Positions 25,890 to 33,998 of a DNA stretch of 44,148 bases are shown here, piece after piece. The DNA is taken from positions 1 through 44,148 of the forward strand of contig DCEG01000089.1 in assembly GCA_002316835.1 (NCBI GenBank), in the 5' to 3' direction. The stretch comes from Bacteroidales bacterium UBA1035. Its GTDB lineage: Bacteria; Bacteroidota; Bacteroidia; Bacteroidales; Dysgonomonadaceae. The stretch's first letter is position 1; each line of letters opens with the position of its first letter. The position numbers were made by a program, and so were the translations under genes. The notes below the pieces were generated by a model, which worked only from the letters and a program-made list of their open reading frames with translations, was not told the origin of the DNA and did no database searches.

Positions 25890-26747
25890 ATGAATAAACA
25901 ATCCAAAAAATATCACATTGTCTTTGGGCGAATGGCTAAAGCAACGTTGGTCGAAAGCAAACAATTTGATTTTGATGAAGTTGAGTTAGTCTGTTTGGAA
26001 GACTATTTGAGCTTTGCTCCACTTTGCGACTTATATTCAGTTGCCGATACAGAAAAGCGAAAAATATGGATTTCTGAAACTGTGGAGTCTTCTTCGGTTT
26101 ACAATAGGATTTTAGATGCGGTGGATAAGGATATCGAAACCATAAAAAAACTCATCAGTAATTTCGCAAAAATAGAAGAAATATATTTGTGGACAGGTTT
26201 TGATGTATCTGAAATCGTGGGTACAGCAAGGCTACTTTATTATTTGCCGTCGCTTGATAAGAAAATTTTCATAACCGATTATCCTAACATTCCTCTTAAA
26301 AACATTCACGGAAATATTATTTATCCTCCAACTTTATATACAACAGCTTCTGAGCAAATCGAAGAAGTGGTGAAACACTTCAGATTATTGAGTAAGGATG
26401 AATTGAAATTGCGATGCGAGAGTTGGGCGTCTGTTTTATCGGAGAACTCCATAATCAGGGTATTGCATGAAAACGGTACGGTTTCAAGTGAAAATGAAAC
26501 ATATTTCGATTCACATTTGTTATCCAATTGCCGGACTGAATTTCAGTCTGCTGCAAGAGTTATAGGGAAAACATTGTGCGATATAGAGTTTGGTGTTGGT
26601 GATAGCTATCTCAATTGGCGCTTGAAACAATTAATCGCAATGAAAAAACTTGAAGTTCGTGGGAAGCTGGAAGAAATAAGACATTATGAGGTGAGGTTAT
26701 TGAACAATAGCCAATTATTCAATACCTCCTATCCCGCATCGTATTAG
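25890..26747 (+). CDS. DUF1835/DUF3658 domain protein
   Basis: 285 residues. Residues ~5-115 fit DUF1835 (KYHIVFGRMAKATL, ELVCLEDYLSFAPLCDL, IYLWTGFDVSEIVGTARLLYYL), and the C-terminal ~100 residues fit DUF3658 (RVIGKTLCDIEFGVGDSYLNWRLKQLI, LEVRGKLEEIRHYEVRL). The pair is known as a two-domain family without an assigned biochemical role. No signal peptide. The last 29 bp overlap the 3' end of porN on the opposite strand, so the two transcripts are antisense at their ends. Confidence 0.85.
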   Translation: MNKQSKKYHIVFGRMAKATLVESKQFDFDEVELVCLEDYLSFAPLCDLYSVADTEKRKIWISETVESSSVYNRILDAVDKDIETIKKLISNFAKIEEIYLWTGFDVSEIVGTARLLYYLPSLDKKIFITDYPNIPLKNIHGNIIYPPTLYTTASEQIEEVVKHFRLLSKDELKLRCESWASVLSENSIIRVLHENGTVSSENETYFDSHLLSNCRTEFQSAARVIGKTLCDIEFGVGDSYLNWRLKQLIAMKKLEVRGKLEEIRHYEVRLLNNSQLFNTSYPASY

Positions 26748-27696
26748 AGCTAACACTCGAAACAGTTCTTGAAGAACTTCTTTTTGTTTTGCGACTTTGC
26801 GTAGTAGGTTGAACATATGCTGAATCGGTATTTTCTTTCCACAATCTGTCTTCAAAATCTTTGAGTTGTTGTTCAATTTTTTCCTGTTCCGCTTTCATCT
26901 CTTCAGGCGAAGACGTGTATTGCGAAATAGCCAGATTACGCAGGTTGCTGGTTTTATAAATTTCGCCGTCATAATTATTTTTCCGGAAGAAATCGTCGAT
27001 TGTTCCCGTCATTGTGTTGTTCAGGCTCGATGTCATAATCGGCATTCGTAACGCATAAGGACGAAGTTCATCATAAGGAATCCAAAAAAGAGGATAACGA
27101 ACAGTAGTGGCTTCAAAATCGCCCTGACGGTGGATAATAGGACAAACAGCCACGGTTTTTACACCGTAATTAGATGTCCCGGTTTCAAAATAATAGGCTT
27201 CTTTCAGGTAATAGCCTTGCACTTCGTGGCTGGGAATATCTACGTCGTTGATGACGATGTTGCCGCTTTGTGTTTCGTAGAAAATGCCAAATCTATCAAG
27301 AAATTCCTTGAAATCAATTTTATACTCATCTGTAAAAACTTCTCTCCCGTCCAGGTATTCGTAAGCCGTGATTTTATTTTCGGAAAGCAGTTTGAAAATC
27401 AACGTGAAAAGATTCATTCTTCCTTGTTCGGGCATTTCGGGATAATAAAGCGGTGCATTGCCCTCTTTCGATAAATCGAGGTAGCGATATATTTCGCGCA
27501 ACCATTTCGCATCCGAAATATCTGTTGCATCGCTGCCCCGATTCATTTGTAATGCACGAACATTGGAACCGATGGATGTGGAGATAGATTCTCGTTGTCG
27601 GGTTTGTTCAATTCTTTCTCTGGCTGTTTCTTGTGCAAACACAAAAAGAGTTCCGCTCAGAAGGAATATAAATGTTAGTATAGTTACTTTTTTCAT
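26719..27696 (-). CDS. porN: Type IX secretion system protein PorN (GldN)
   Basis: 325 residues from the ATG at 27696, which starts a clean signal peptide (KKVTILTFIFLLSGTLFVFAQ). The GldN/PorN domain follows (DAKWLREIYRYLDLSKEGNAP, FKLLSENKITAYEYLDGREVF, YYLKEAYYFET, CPIIHRQGDFEA, PLFWIPYDELRPY). PorN is periplasmic and joins PorK in the large ring under the outer membrane that connects to the PorLM motor. The C-terminus is Gln/Lys/Ser-rich and probably flexible. It is the last gene of the por run, 67 bp after porM, and converges with the DUF1835 gene. Confidence 0.95.
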   Translation of the reverse strand: MKKVTILTFIFLLSGTLFVFAQETARERIEQTRQRESISTSIGSNVRALQMNRGSDATDISDAKWLREIYRYLDLSKEGNAPLYYPEMPEQGRMNLFTLIFKLLSENKITAYEYLDGREVFTDEYKIDFKEFLDRFGIFYETQSGNIVINDVDIPSHEVQGYYLKEAYYFETGTSNYGVKTVAVCPIIHRQGDFEATTVRYPLFWIPYDELRPYALRMPIMTSSLNNTMTGTIDDFFRKNNYDGEIYKTSNLRNLAISQYTSSPEEMKAEQEKIEQQLKDFEDRLWKENTDSAYVQPTTQSRKTKRSSSRTVSSVSSNTMRDRRY

Positions 27697-27763
27697 TGTG
27701 GTTATGTTTGCTTTTATACGTTTCACGTTTTCGCCTTTTCGCCAAGTAGCCTCATCTCCAAGC

Positions 27764-29320
27764 CTAATTTATTCTTACCTCAATCACTGCAATTTCTCTT
27801 TCCATTCCGTCTGGACCGATGGCTTTTACACCCGAAATATAGAAGTATTTTCCGCGTTGAAGCCTTCTTATTTGTTCTTTTTGTCGTTCCGAAAACTGAC
27901 TCCCGTCGGATATTTCGGGGATAGCATTGCCCATTGAGTCGAAAAAGATGGTACGGAAACTCGTTACCCGGAACGGAATGTTCAAAACTCCGTCATCGAT
28001 GGCCGCTTTAATTCCCGGTGTGTTTACCAGCACAGCTTTTGCCAGTGCACCTCCTTTAAACATCGATGGATTTCCGTTGACATCGGTATATTCAATGTAG
28101 GGCGTGGGGTCGGGTAGGGGGCGGACGCGAAAACTTTTAGCTGCCAGTTGCCGGGTTTGTGTACCAGTTCGTGCCGATATCGAGATAGTGGCATCCTGGC
28201 CTACTGCAGACGGTTTTGCCACCCACAGATTCCCTTTTCGCGAAAGAGAACCATTGGTCATGGTAGCGGAAACATCCTGTGGCGTAATTCCCGGAACCGA
28301 AATGCTGATTTCGTTATCGATTCCGGCGTAAAGTACATTCATCAACGTTGGTGCAATGGTAGCCATGGGTTCAATAACCGTGTAACTATCCGAAAAATTG
28401 CGACGCATCACACTGCCATCACCGCTCGTTATTTCTATATAACCTTCCACAGGAAACGTTCCCATGCCGGCACTCCCTGCTGAAAAGATCCCTTTCACAG
28501 AGGAATCGAGTGATTTTCCGTTCACAAATATATTGGGTGTTTGTGTGGAGTCTTCCGCCGAAAGAACGATGCGTGCATTATACGTGCCACCCTGAATAAT
28601 AACTTTGGATTCGGGAATGACATATGCATTTATCTGGTTTACCCTGAAATCGCTTACATCAATGCTGTTAAGCAAGCTGTTCAACGCTTCACCTTCAGAT
28701 GAACGGACATCATTCTGTATCTTGGTGAGAATGGTAACAGCCGCCGAAACTGGCATATTTTCGAAGAGCGATTCTTCCCAGTTTTTATTGGAATCGCTTC
28801 TTTTGGAGGGAGTTGTACTGAGATTATTTTCAATAACTTCACGGCGATTGGGATCGTGAATAAGTTGCGTTACGGTTTGACGGTAATCGTCGATGGTTGT
28901 ACGCAATTTGTTTCCGTGCTTGTTAGAAGACGAAAGCATAACAAAGGATGCTGCATCTAAATTATCTTTGTTTTTGATGTTGCTAACATCACCTTTCCTA
29001 CCATCCGACTCTTTTACCATTCTAATTTTCAGGTCTTCAATATAACTCACCAGCGAATCGCTCATCTGTTTCACCTGCACACCTTTATCATACCACTCAC
29101 CGGCTTTTTCTCGATTTTGTAAGTTATATCTCTCAAGTTCACCCATAATCAACTGATTCCTCGTGTGCATGTTGTTCGATGACCTGTTAAGACTATCGCC
29201 AACAATATCGAAGCCGTTAAGCACCTCAGCCGATACATTAAGCGCCAGCATAGCGATAAATACCAAATACATTAGGTTTATCATCTTCTGACGTGGGGAG
29301 TTAGGATTGATGTTTATCAT
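27764..29320 (-). CDS. porM: Type IX secretion system protein PorM (GldM)
   Basis: 518 residues. A short cytoplasmic start (INPNSPRQKMINLMYL) leads into a single inner-membrane helix (residues ~14-32), then a long periplasmic part. That part has helices near residues 45-215 (D1) and beta-rich D2-D4 domains (VIIQGGTYNARIVLSAED, GIDNEISISVPGI, TYVDVNG-like PYIEYTDVNGNPSMFKGG, and FYISGVKAIGPDGMEREI at the end). PorM dimers span the periplasm and are turned by PorL, passing proton-driven torque to the PorK/PorN ring. It starts 11 bp after porL. The length is almost that of the characterised protein. Confidence 0.96.
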   Translation of the reverse strand: MININPNSPRQKMINLMYLVFIAMLALNVSAEVLNGFDIVGDSLNRSSNNMHTRNQLIMGELERYNLQNREKAGEWYDKGVQVKQMSDSLVSYIEDLKIRMVKESDGRKGDVSNIKNKDNLDAASFVMLSSSNKHGNKLRTTIDDYRQTVTQLIHDPNRREVIENNLSTTPSKRSDSNKNWEESLFENMPVSAAVTILTKIQNDVRSSEGEALNSLLNSIDVSDFRVNQINAYVIPESKVIIQGGTYNARIVLSAEDSTQTPNIFVNGKSLDSSVKGIFSAGSAGMGTFPVEGYIEITSGDGSVMRRNFSDSYTVIEPMATIAPTLMNVLYAGIDNEISISVPGITPQDVSATMTNGSLSRKGNLWVAKPSAVGQDATISISARTGTQTRQLAAKSFRVRPLPDPTPYIEYTDVNGNPSMFKGGALAKAVLVNTPGIKAAIDDGVLNIPFRVTSFRTIFFDSMGNAIPEISDGSQFSERQKEQIRRLQRGKYFYISGVKAIGPDGMEREIAVIEVRIN

Positions 29321-29331
29321 TTTGCTGCTCC

Positions 29332-30012
29332 TTAGTTCCCTTTAGGGGGTTGGGGGTTCATTGCGTTTATCATTCGTGCATAAATCTCATTGAGTTCGCG
29401 CAACTGATCTGCCATTTTATCGGTTTCCTCTCTAATAACTGTACCGTCAGGAATAATGTCACTGTACATTGTTTTTAAGCGGTTTAACCCGTTATTAATC
29501 TGTGCTATAGTGTCTATTTGTCCGCTGATGCTTTTGAGTTGAATTTCGTAAATGGTATTTAGTCCCGAAAGATTCCGATTGAGATTTTCCATTTGCTTGC
29601 CATATTCATCAGCATGCGACGATAAGTTTTGTGGTGTATCGATTTCGGAAATGGGTGAAGAAATGCTTGTTGAAGATGCTCTTCTAACTGAATTCCCTAA
29701 GATATGAGGTTGATTAGTGCTGTGAGAAAAACCAGTACCATCTTCAGGATTATCGGTTTCGAAAACAGGGAAATTCTGCTCCCAATTGTAGCCCTTGGCC
29801 GGACGATCAAGGCCGAACAGAATAAAAACTACACATTCAATAGCCATCCCGGTTCCAAATATAATATTTCCCCAAATACCCCAAATATGCAGCACTTTTA
29901 TCAGGGCTCCAAAAATAACGATGGCGGCACCAAAACTGTATGCATATTGCAAAAACCGCTGTCCATCATCGGTTCGGAGTAAATTCTCTATTTTTCTGAT
30001 TACTCTGTTCAT
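29332..30012 (-). CDS. porL: Type IX secretion system motor protein PorL (GldL)
   Basis: 226 residues. Two membrane helices (residues ~24-41 and ~47-68, in AYSFGAAIVIFGALIKVLHI and GNIIFGTGMAIECVVFILFG) carry Lys39 and Glu59, the charged pair expected of the proton-conducting GldL/PorL ring. A cytoplasmic coiled-coil part follows (residues ~135-220). Five PorL around a PorM dimer form the rotary motor. The final residues (NPQPPKGN) are encoded by a C-rich repeat-like stretch at 29335-29359, so the C-terminus may have been replaced by repeat sequence. Confidence 0.94.
   Translation of the reverse strand: MNRVIRKIENLLRTDDGQRFLQYAYSFGAAIVIFGALIKVLHIWGIWGNIIFGTGMAIECVVFILFGLDRPAKGYNWEQNFPVFETDNPEDGTGFSHSTNQPHILGNSVRRASSTSISSPISEIDTPQNLSSHADEYGKQMENLNRNLSGLNTIYEIQLKSISGQIDTIAQINNGLNRLKTMYSDIIPDGTVIREETDKMADQLRELNEIYARMINAMNPQPPKGN
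29335..29359. repeat. C-rich repeat-like stretch forming the end of porL
   Basis: On the minus strand this reads as CCCCC-AA-CCCCC-TAAAGGG, with CCCTTTAGGG (29338-29347) palindromic at its core. It codes for the last residues of PorL and ends at its stop. Such CCCCCTAAAGGG elements are, from memory, frequent between Bacteroidota genes. Confidence 0.45.
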
Positions 30013-30069
30013 TGTACGTTTTTTATTTAACCCTTTCGGGGCTGCGTTTGTATTTTGTTTATTTCAAGC

Positions 30070-31488
30070 TCACCTTCCCGTTCCCAATTGCGTTCTCACA
30101 CATCGGAACCCGATATATGATCGTCCACGGTTTTGATGTTCCGAGTCGCGCATATCAGACCGGATGAAGGTGAAGATATCTTTCCACGAACCGCCTTTCA
30201 CAACTTTTCTTTTTAGTGCATATGGATCTTCAACGGCTGCATTGTACCGGTATTCAGGATTCATGTCGCTCATCATCTGGTTTCCTGATTCTGTGTACGC
30301 CGTTGATGTCCATTCCGCAACGTTTCCGGCCATGTCGAATAATCCAAAACTGTTTGGTTGGTAGCTCTTTGTTTTAGCAGGTATTAGATTTCGGTCAGCA
30401 GCATAAGCACCTTCTCCAGGTTTGAAGTTTGCCAGATAGCAGTCGTCATCGGCCTGTGCAGAATTTGATTCCCACGGGTATTTATTCTCTGTCCTCCCGC
30501 TTCGGGCAGCCATTTCCCATTCCGCTTCGGTTGGCAAGCGATATTTTTCAACCTTCACACTCCGGCCCTGTAATCCCCTGCGAAGAAACATGGTACGCCA
30601 TTCGCAGAATGCGGTGGCTGCCTCCCATGAAACACCAACTACAGGATGATGAGCATAGCCGGGATGAGAAAAATAGTTGCGCATATACGGTTCGTTGTTC
30701 GCGTTACTGAAATCGTTTACCCAACAGGTAGTATCGGGATAGACGTTGACGATCTTTGTATGGACGAAATCGTATAAACTGCTTAACGGACGTGTAATAG
30801 TTTCGTTCACAATACGTCCCTGTTCATCGATATATGCTGTATCTTTCGATATCATTATTACTTCATTAGGGTTGACGGCGATATCGGTATTCAACGTTCT
30901 TTCCTGCGGATTGAGGCGGTGTTGGCGTTTCGCTGCTTCCGCAGCATCAAACCATTCGTATCTAAAATTCATCTGACGGGCATCCAGCATCTTCTTCTTG
31001 GTTATCGGATGGGTAACGTAGACGCTGTTTATTGCAGCTTCTTCTTCCTCGGTATTTCTTGTCCAGGGAATGGGGATGCTCCAGTCGAGGTGCGGCTCAA
31101 CCGGGTCACCGTAAATGTTTTCGGTAATTTTATAAAAATCATCACCTGCGTAAGCCGGATCAGCCAATCGTTCACGAATGATGGAATCGCGCACCCAATT
31201 AACAAATTGCTTGTATTGCGAGTTGGTGATTTCAGCTTCATCCATCCAAAAATTATCTACCGATACACCCCGTGTAGGAATAGTCATTCCCCAAAGTGAA
31301 TCGATTTCTCCAGGCCCCATTTGGTAAGATCCGCGTGTGACGAGTACCATATTGTAAGGTGTAGGTTCATTCCAGACCTTTCCAACGGGAACACCCGTTA
31401 GTTCACCTCCCACACTGCTTCCGATACCACGACGACCGCAAGAAAATACGGCGGTTAAAAGTAAAAAGAAGAAAAATATTTTTTTCAT
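30070..31488 (-). CDS. porK: Type IX secretion system lipoprotein PorK (GldK)
   Basis: 472 residues from the ATG at 31488, chosen because it begins a lipoprotein signal (KKIFFFFLLLTAVFSC) with lipobox VFSC; longer readings add only 14 residues. The body is a formylglycine-generating-enzyme-like sulfatase-modifying fold: MVLVTRGSYQMGPGEIDS, FWMDEAEITNSQYKQFVNWV, PVVGVSWEAATAFCEWR, YRLPTEAEWEMAARSG, GLFDMAGNVAEWTSTAY, VKGGSWKD, IGFRCVR. In PorK this fold is structural, forming the periplasmic ring with PorN beneath the outer membrane. Gaps to porP and porL are 60 and 57 bp. Confidence 0.96.
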   Translation of the reverse strand: MKKIFFFFLLLTAVFSCGRRGIGSSVGGELTGVPVGKVWNEPTPYNMVLVTRGSYQMGPGEIDSLWGMTIPTRGVSVDNFWMDEAEITNSQYKQFVNWVRDSIIRERLADPAYAGDDFYKITENIYGDPVEPHLDWSIPIPWTRNTEEEEAAINSVYVTHPITKKKMLDARQMNFRYEWFDAAEAAKRQHRLNPQERTLNTDIAVNPNEVIMISKDTAYIDEQGRIVNETITRPLSSLYDFVHTKIVNVYPDTTCWVNDFSNANNEPYMRNYFSHPGYAHHPVVGVSWEAATAFCEWRTMFLRRGLQGRSVKVEKYRLPTEAEWEMAARSGRTENKYPWESNSAQADDDCYLANFKPGEGAYAADRNLIPAKTKSYQPNSFGLFDMAGNVAEWTSTAYTESGNQMMSDMNPEYRYNAAVEDPYALKRKVVKGGSWKDIFTFIRSDMRDSEHQNRGRSYIGFRCVRTQLGTGR

Positions 31489-31490
31489 TT

Positions 31491-31548
31491 TAAAATGTAA
31501 TGTTGACATTTTACAGTCTCTAAGTCCCATTTAGGAAATTCAGGGGTT
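31491..31548. repeat. Repeat-like stretch in the porP-porK gap
   Basis: The porP-porK gap holds a small hairpin (TAAAATGT at 31491-31498 with ACATTTTA at 31506-31513). Next to the porP stop is a decayed stretch reading CCCCTGAATTTCCTAAATGGG on the minus strand, similar in layout to the C-rich element in porL. No T tail makes either a clear terminator. Confidence 0.35.
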
Positions 31549-32523
31549 TTAAAGAAGTCTGATACTTTTATGCGGCATCGGTTTTCTTTTAAACAAGTCT
31601 ATTGGAAACCTGTACCTGATACTCACTTCGTGACTTCCGCCACTCTCTTTTCCTATACCCGATCTGTACAAATCATAAGCATATCCTATTTCGATTTCCT
31701 GAACAATTACTCCTGCAAAAAAAGAATATCCTTCTTTGCCATTCCACGATGCTCCAGCAGAATATTTTTTATTGTAAACCCCTCGTAGAACGGTCTGCAG
31801 ACGTGTGTCTGAGAAATTGGTTTGCATAAATAATGCCGGTTGTATTTCTAACGGATAAAACAGTGTAATATTGCATCCGGACATAAAATTATACGATATC
31901 GGAATTTTTGAGAAAGTGGAATCATTTATCGCATTGCCGAAATCCGATAAAGTATTCATCGTGAAAAACGTTGGTTGATTTATATGCATCGCAGCAACTC
32001 CTATATGGAAATTCTTTGATGTCCACGAAATTCCTGCGTTGATATCGATTGTTTTTTTGTCGGTAGGATTGGTCTTGATGGTTTTGCGGTTATTTTGAGT
32101 AGAATCAATAGCCAGACGAACAGATCCTGCATCGAAGTTAAGTTCGTTCATCCCGACCTGAATACCAATATTAAGTACTCCTCTTCCAACTTTTTGTTTG
32201 GAAGTGTATTGGATAGCAAAAAGAGAATTTCGCTCATTTCTGATTGAGTTCGAATAGGTTTGAATGCCAACTCCGTGTTTCATCCCCAAGAACTCGATCG
32301 GCATATCGGCAGATAGGAAAATATGTTTAGGGGCATTAGTTACTTCTGCCCACTGATATTTGTAAACTCCAGAAATTTGAACTTTATCAGTCTCTCCGGC
32401 AAACGAAGGATTGTAATAACTTTTTGCCGTCCAGAACTGACTGAACGGAGCTTCCCATTGCGCCTGCGTTTGCATCGCTAAGAACAACAAAACTATCAGA
32501 AAAAGAATTCGCCGCTTTCCCAT
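31549..32523 (-). CDS. porP: Type IX secretion system outer-membrane protein PorP (SprF-like)
   Basis: 324 residues. A signal peptide (RRILFLIVLLFLAMQTQAQ) precedes the PorP/SprF pattern: WEAPFSQFWTAKSYYNPSFAGE, then beta-strands with the hallmark NAGISWTSKNFHIGVAAMHINQP and the late GYSFFAGVIVQEIEIGYAYDLY, ending SGGSHEVSIRYRF. PorP is an integral outer-membrane barrel of the system, possibly involved in anchoring cargo or the PorK ring. Order porP-K-L-M-N is the canonical one. The TlpA-like gene ends 46 bp before it, and no -7 box was found in that gap. Confidence 0.93.
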   Translation of the reverse strand: MGKRRILFLIVLLFLAMQTQAQWEAPFSQFWTAKSYYNPSFAGETDKVQISGVYKYQWAEVTNAPKHIFLSADMPIEFLGMKHGVGIQTYSNSIRNERNSLFAIQYTSKQKVGRGVLNIGIQVGMNELNFDAGSVRLAIDSTQNNRKTIKTNPTDKKTIDINAGISWTSKNFHIGVAAMHINQPTFFTMNTLSDFGNAINDSTFSKIPISYNFMSGCNITLFYPLEIQPALFMQTNFSDTRLQTVLRGVYNKKYSAGASWNGKEGYSFFAGVIVQEIEIGYAYDLYRSGIGKESGGSHEVSIRYRFPIDLFKRKPMPHKSIRLL

Positions 32524-32569
32524 TGAAAATATAACGGAAAAACGGCGAAAAAATTGTAGTATTTGTTGG

Positions 32570-33946
32570 TTACTTCACTCCACTTTCGCTGAATAATTTA
32601 TCGATTTCTTCCTTTTGTGAAGGACGTGGAGCATTTGCAACAACAATTTTTCCTTCCGGATCGATAAAGATAAATCGTGGGATGGAGTTTACGCCATAAT
32701 CTTTTGCAAACGAAGAATTCCAATCGGCTTCGGCAAAAAGCTGCATCCAGTTCGTTTCTTTGTCCTTGATCATTTGCCGCCAGGTTTCTTTGTCTTTTTG
32801 TTCATCGATGGAAATACTGACGAAAGTAATATTTTTATCTTTGTATTTTTCAACTAGTTCCTTGAAAGCAGGAATTTCGTTAAGACATGGGCCGCACCAA
32901 GTTGCCCACACATCTATATAGGCGAACCTCCCCTTTAAATCGGACATGGACGTTGTACCGCCGTTGTAGTTCTCGTAATTCACAAAAATCGGTGAATCAG
33001 CACCTTTTTTCAATGCCCGAAGACCTTCCATCCTTTTAGTGAGTTCGTTCTTAAAATCCTCATCTGATGTAGATTCCATAATCGATTTGTATAGCGCTTC
33101 GTTATCGGCATCACCCGAACTGATGATGTAGGCGGTTTCTTTGGCAATCCCTTCGCGAATGGCTCCAGCAGGCATTTCGTTTAATCCGTCGCTCATCGAC
33201 CTGGCGAATGAAACGGTATTTGCGGAATTTTGAGCTTTAGTGATTATTTTAGCGAAAAAGATGTTTTGAACAAAATCACGATAACTCTTGTCCTTTCTAT
33301 ACTCTTCCTCATCGTTAAGGGAAATACCTTCGTAAGGATCGGGAAAATTATCCGAAACCTTGAAACTGTTGTCTTTGATTATAAGTCCGTGCGATCTTTC
33401 GTAGCTTGCCAGCATATTCGCTTTACCATATTGTAGATTTTTCCTTTCCATTTCTACAAACTTTTCAGGCAGTCCTTTTAGTTTTTTCTCCAAGCCAGCA
33501 TAAAGTGTCGAAGTTTTTTCAATAAATTGTTTTTCATCCAATCCGTATAAATCCTGGTAGTTTCCCGTAACTTGATCGTTTTCCAGAAATTTTTGTGCCA
33601 GATAATTATTTGCTTCAGCTCCTTTTCCTTCAAAGACGATTGTTTCGTCAAACTGTTTTGTATCTATAGACAGACTTAAGTTGTATCCGTTCTCCAAATA
33701 GAGAGTGGTACTTTCTTTCCCGTCATTGATCGTGAAGAAACCGTTTGCGTTAAAAATAGTATCGTGGAATGTACCGTCTTCTTTTACTGTAATTTCCCTT
33801 GCTACGTTGCCGGAATCGTCGATGATGTGTAGTTTCTGACTATTGGGTTCAGTGATTTTTCCGGATAACAGGGCAAAGTTGGATCCTGTTTGTGCACAGC
33901 CGATCAACAAAGCTGCAATGAATGAAAGGAGAAGTACTTTTTTCAT
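32570..33946 (-). CDS. TlpA-like thioredoxin lipoprotein with DUF4369
   Basis: 458 residues from the ATG at 33946, which gives a lipoprotein signal (KKVLLLSFIAALLIGC, lipobox LIGC); the 8 residues upstream have no role. Residues ~25-120 resemble DUF4369 (beta-rich, ITVKEDGTFHDTI, GKGAEANNYLAQKF). A helical middle follows, then a TlpA/AhpC-type thioredoxin domain (~320-458) with active site WCGPC (Cys351, Cys354). It probably carries out periplasmic thiol-disulfide exchange, tethered to a membrane. It lies directly upstream of porP with no promoter seen between them, so a service role for type IX components or cargo is possible but unproven. Confidence 0.93.
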   Translation of the reverse strand: MKKVLLLSFIAALLIGCAQTGSNFALLSGKITEPNSQKLHIIDDSGNVAREITVKEDGTFHDTIFNANGFFTINDGKESTTLYLENGYNLSLSIDTKQFDETIVFEGKGAEANNYLAQKFLENDQVTGNYQDLYGLDEKQFIEKTSTLYAGLEKKLKGLPEKFVEMERKNLQYGKANMLASYERSHGLIIKDNSFKVSDNFPDPYEGISLNDEEEYRKDKSYRDFVQNIFFAKIITKAQNSANTVSFARSMSDGLNEMPAGAIREGIAKETAYIISSGDADNEALYKSIMESTSDEDFKNELTKRMEGLRALKKGADSPIFVNYENYNGGTTSMSDLKGRFAYIDVWATWCGPCLNEIPAFKELVEKYKDKNITFVSISIDEQKDKETWRQMIKDKETNWMQLFAEADWNSSFAKDYGVNSIPRFIFIDPEGKIVVANAPRPSQKEEIDKLFSESGVK

Positions 33947-33998
33947 TTTGTTAATAGTTAAGTGATACATCAGAAGTAGTATAGAATATTGTGTTAGC

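Noticed and set aside
30070..31488. Formylglycine-generating enzyme (sulfatase activation) as the function of the PorK fold.
   Set aside because: Position in porPKLMN order, the lipoprotein signal and the length mark it as PorK, where this fold is structural.
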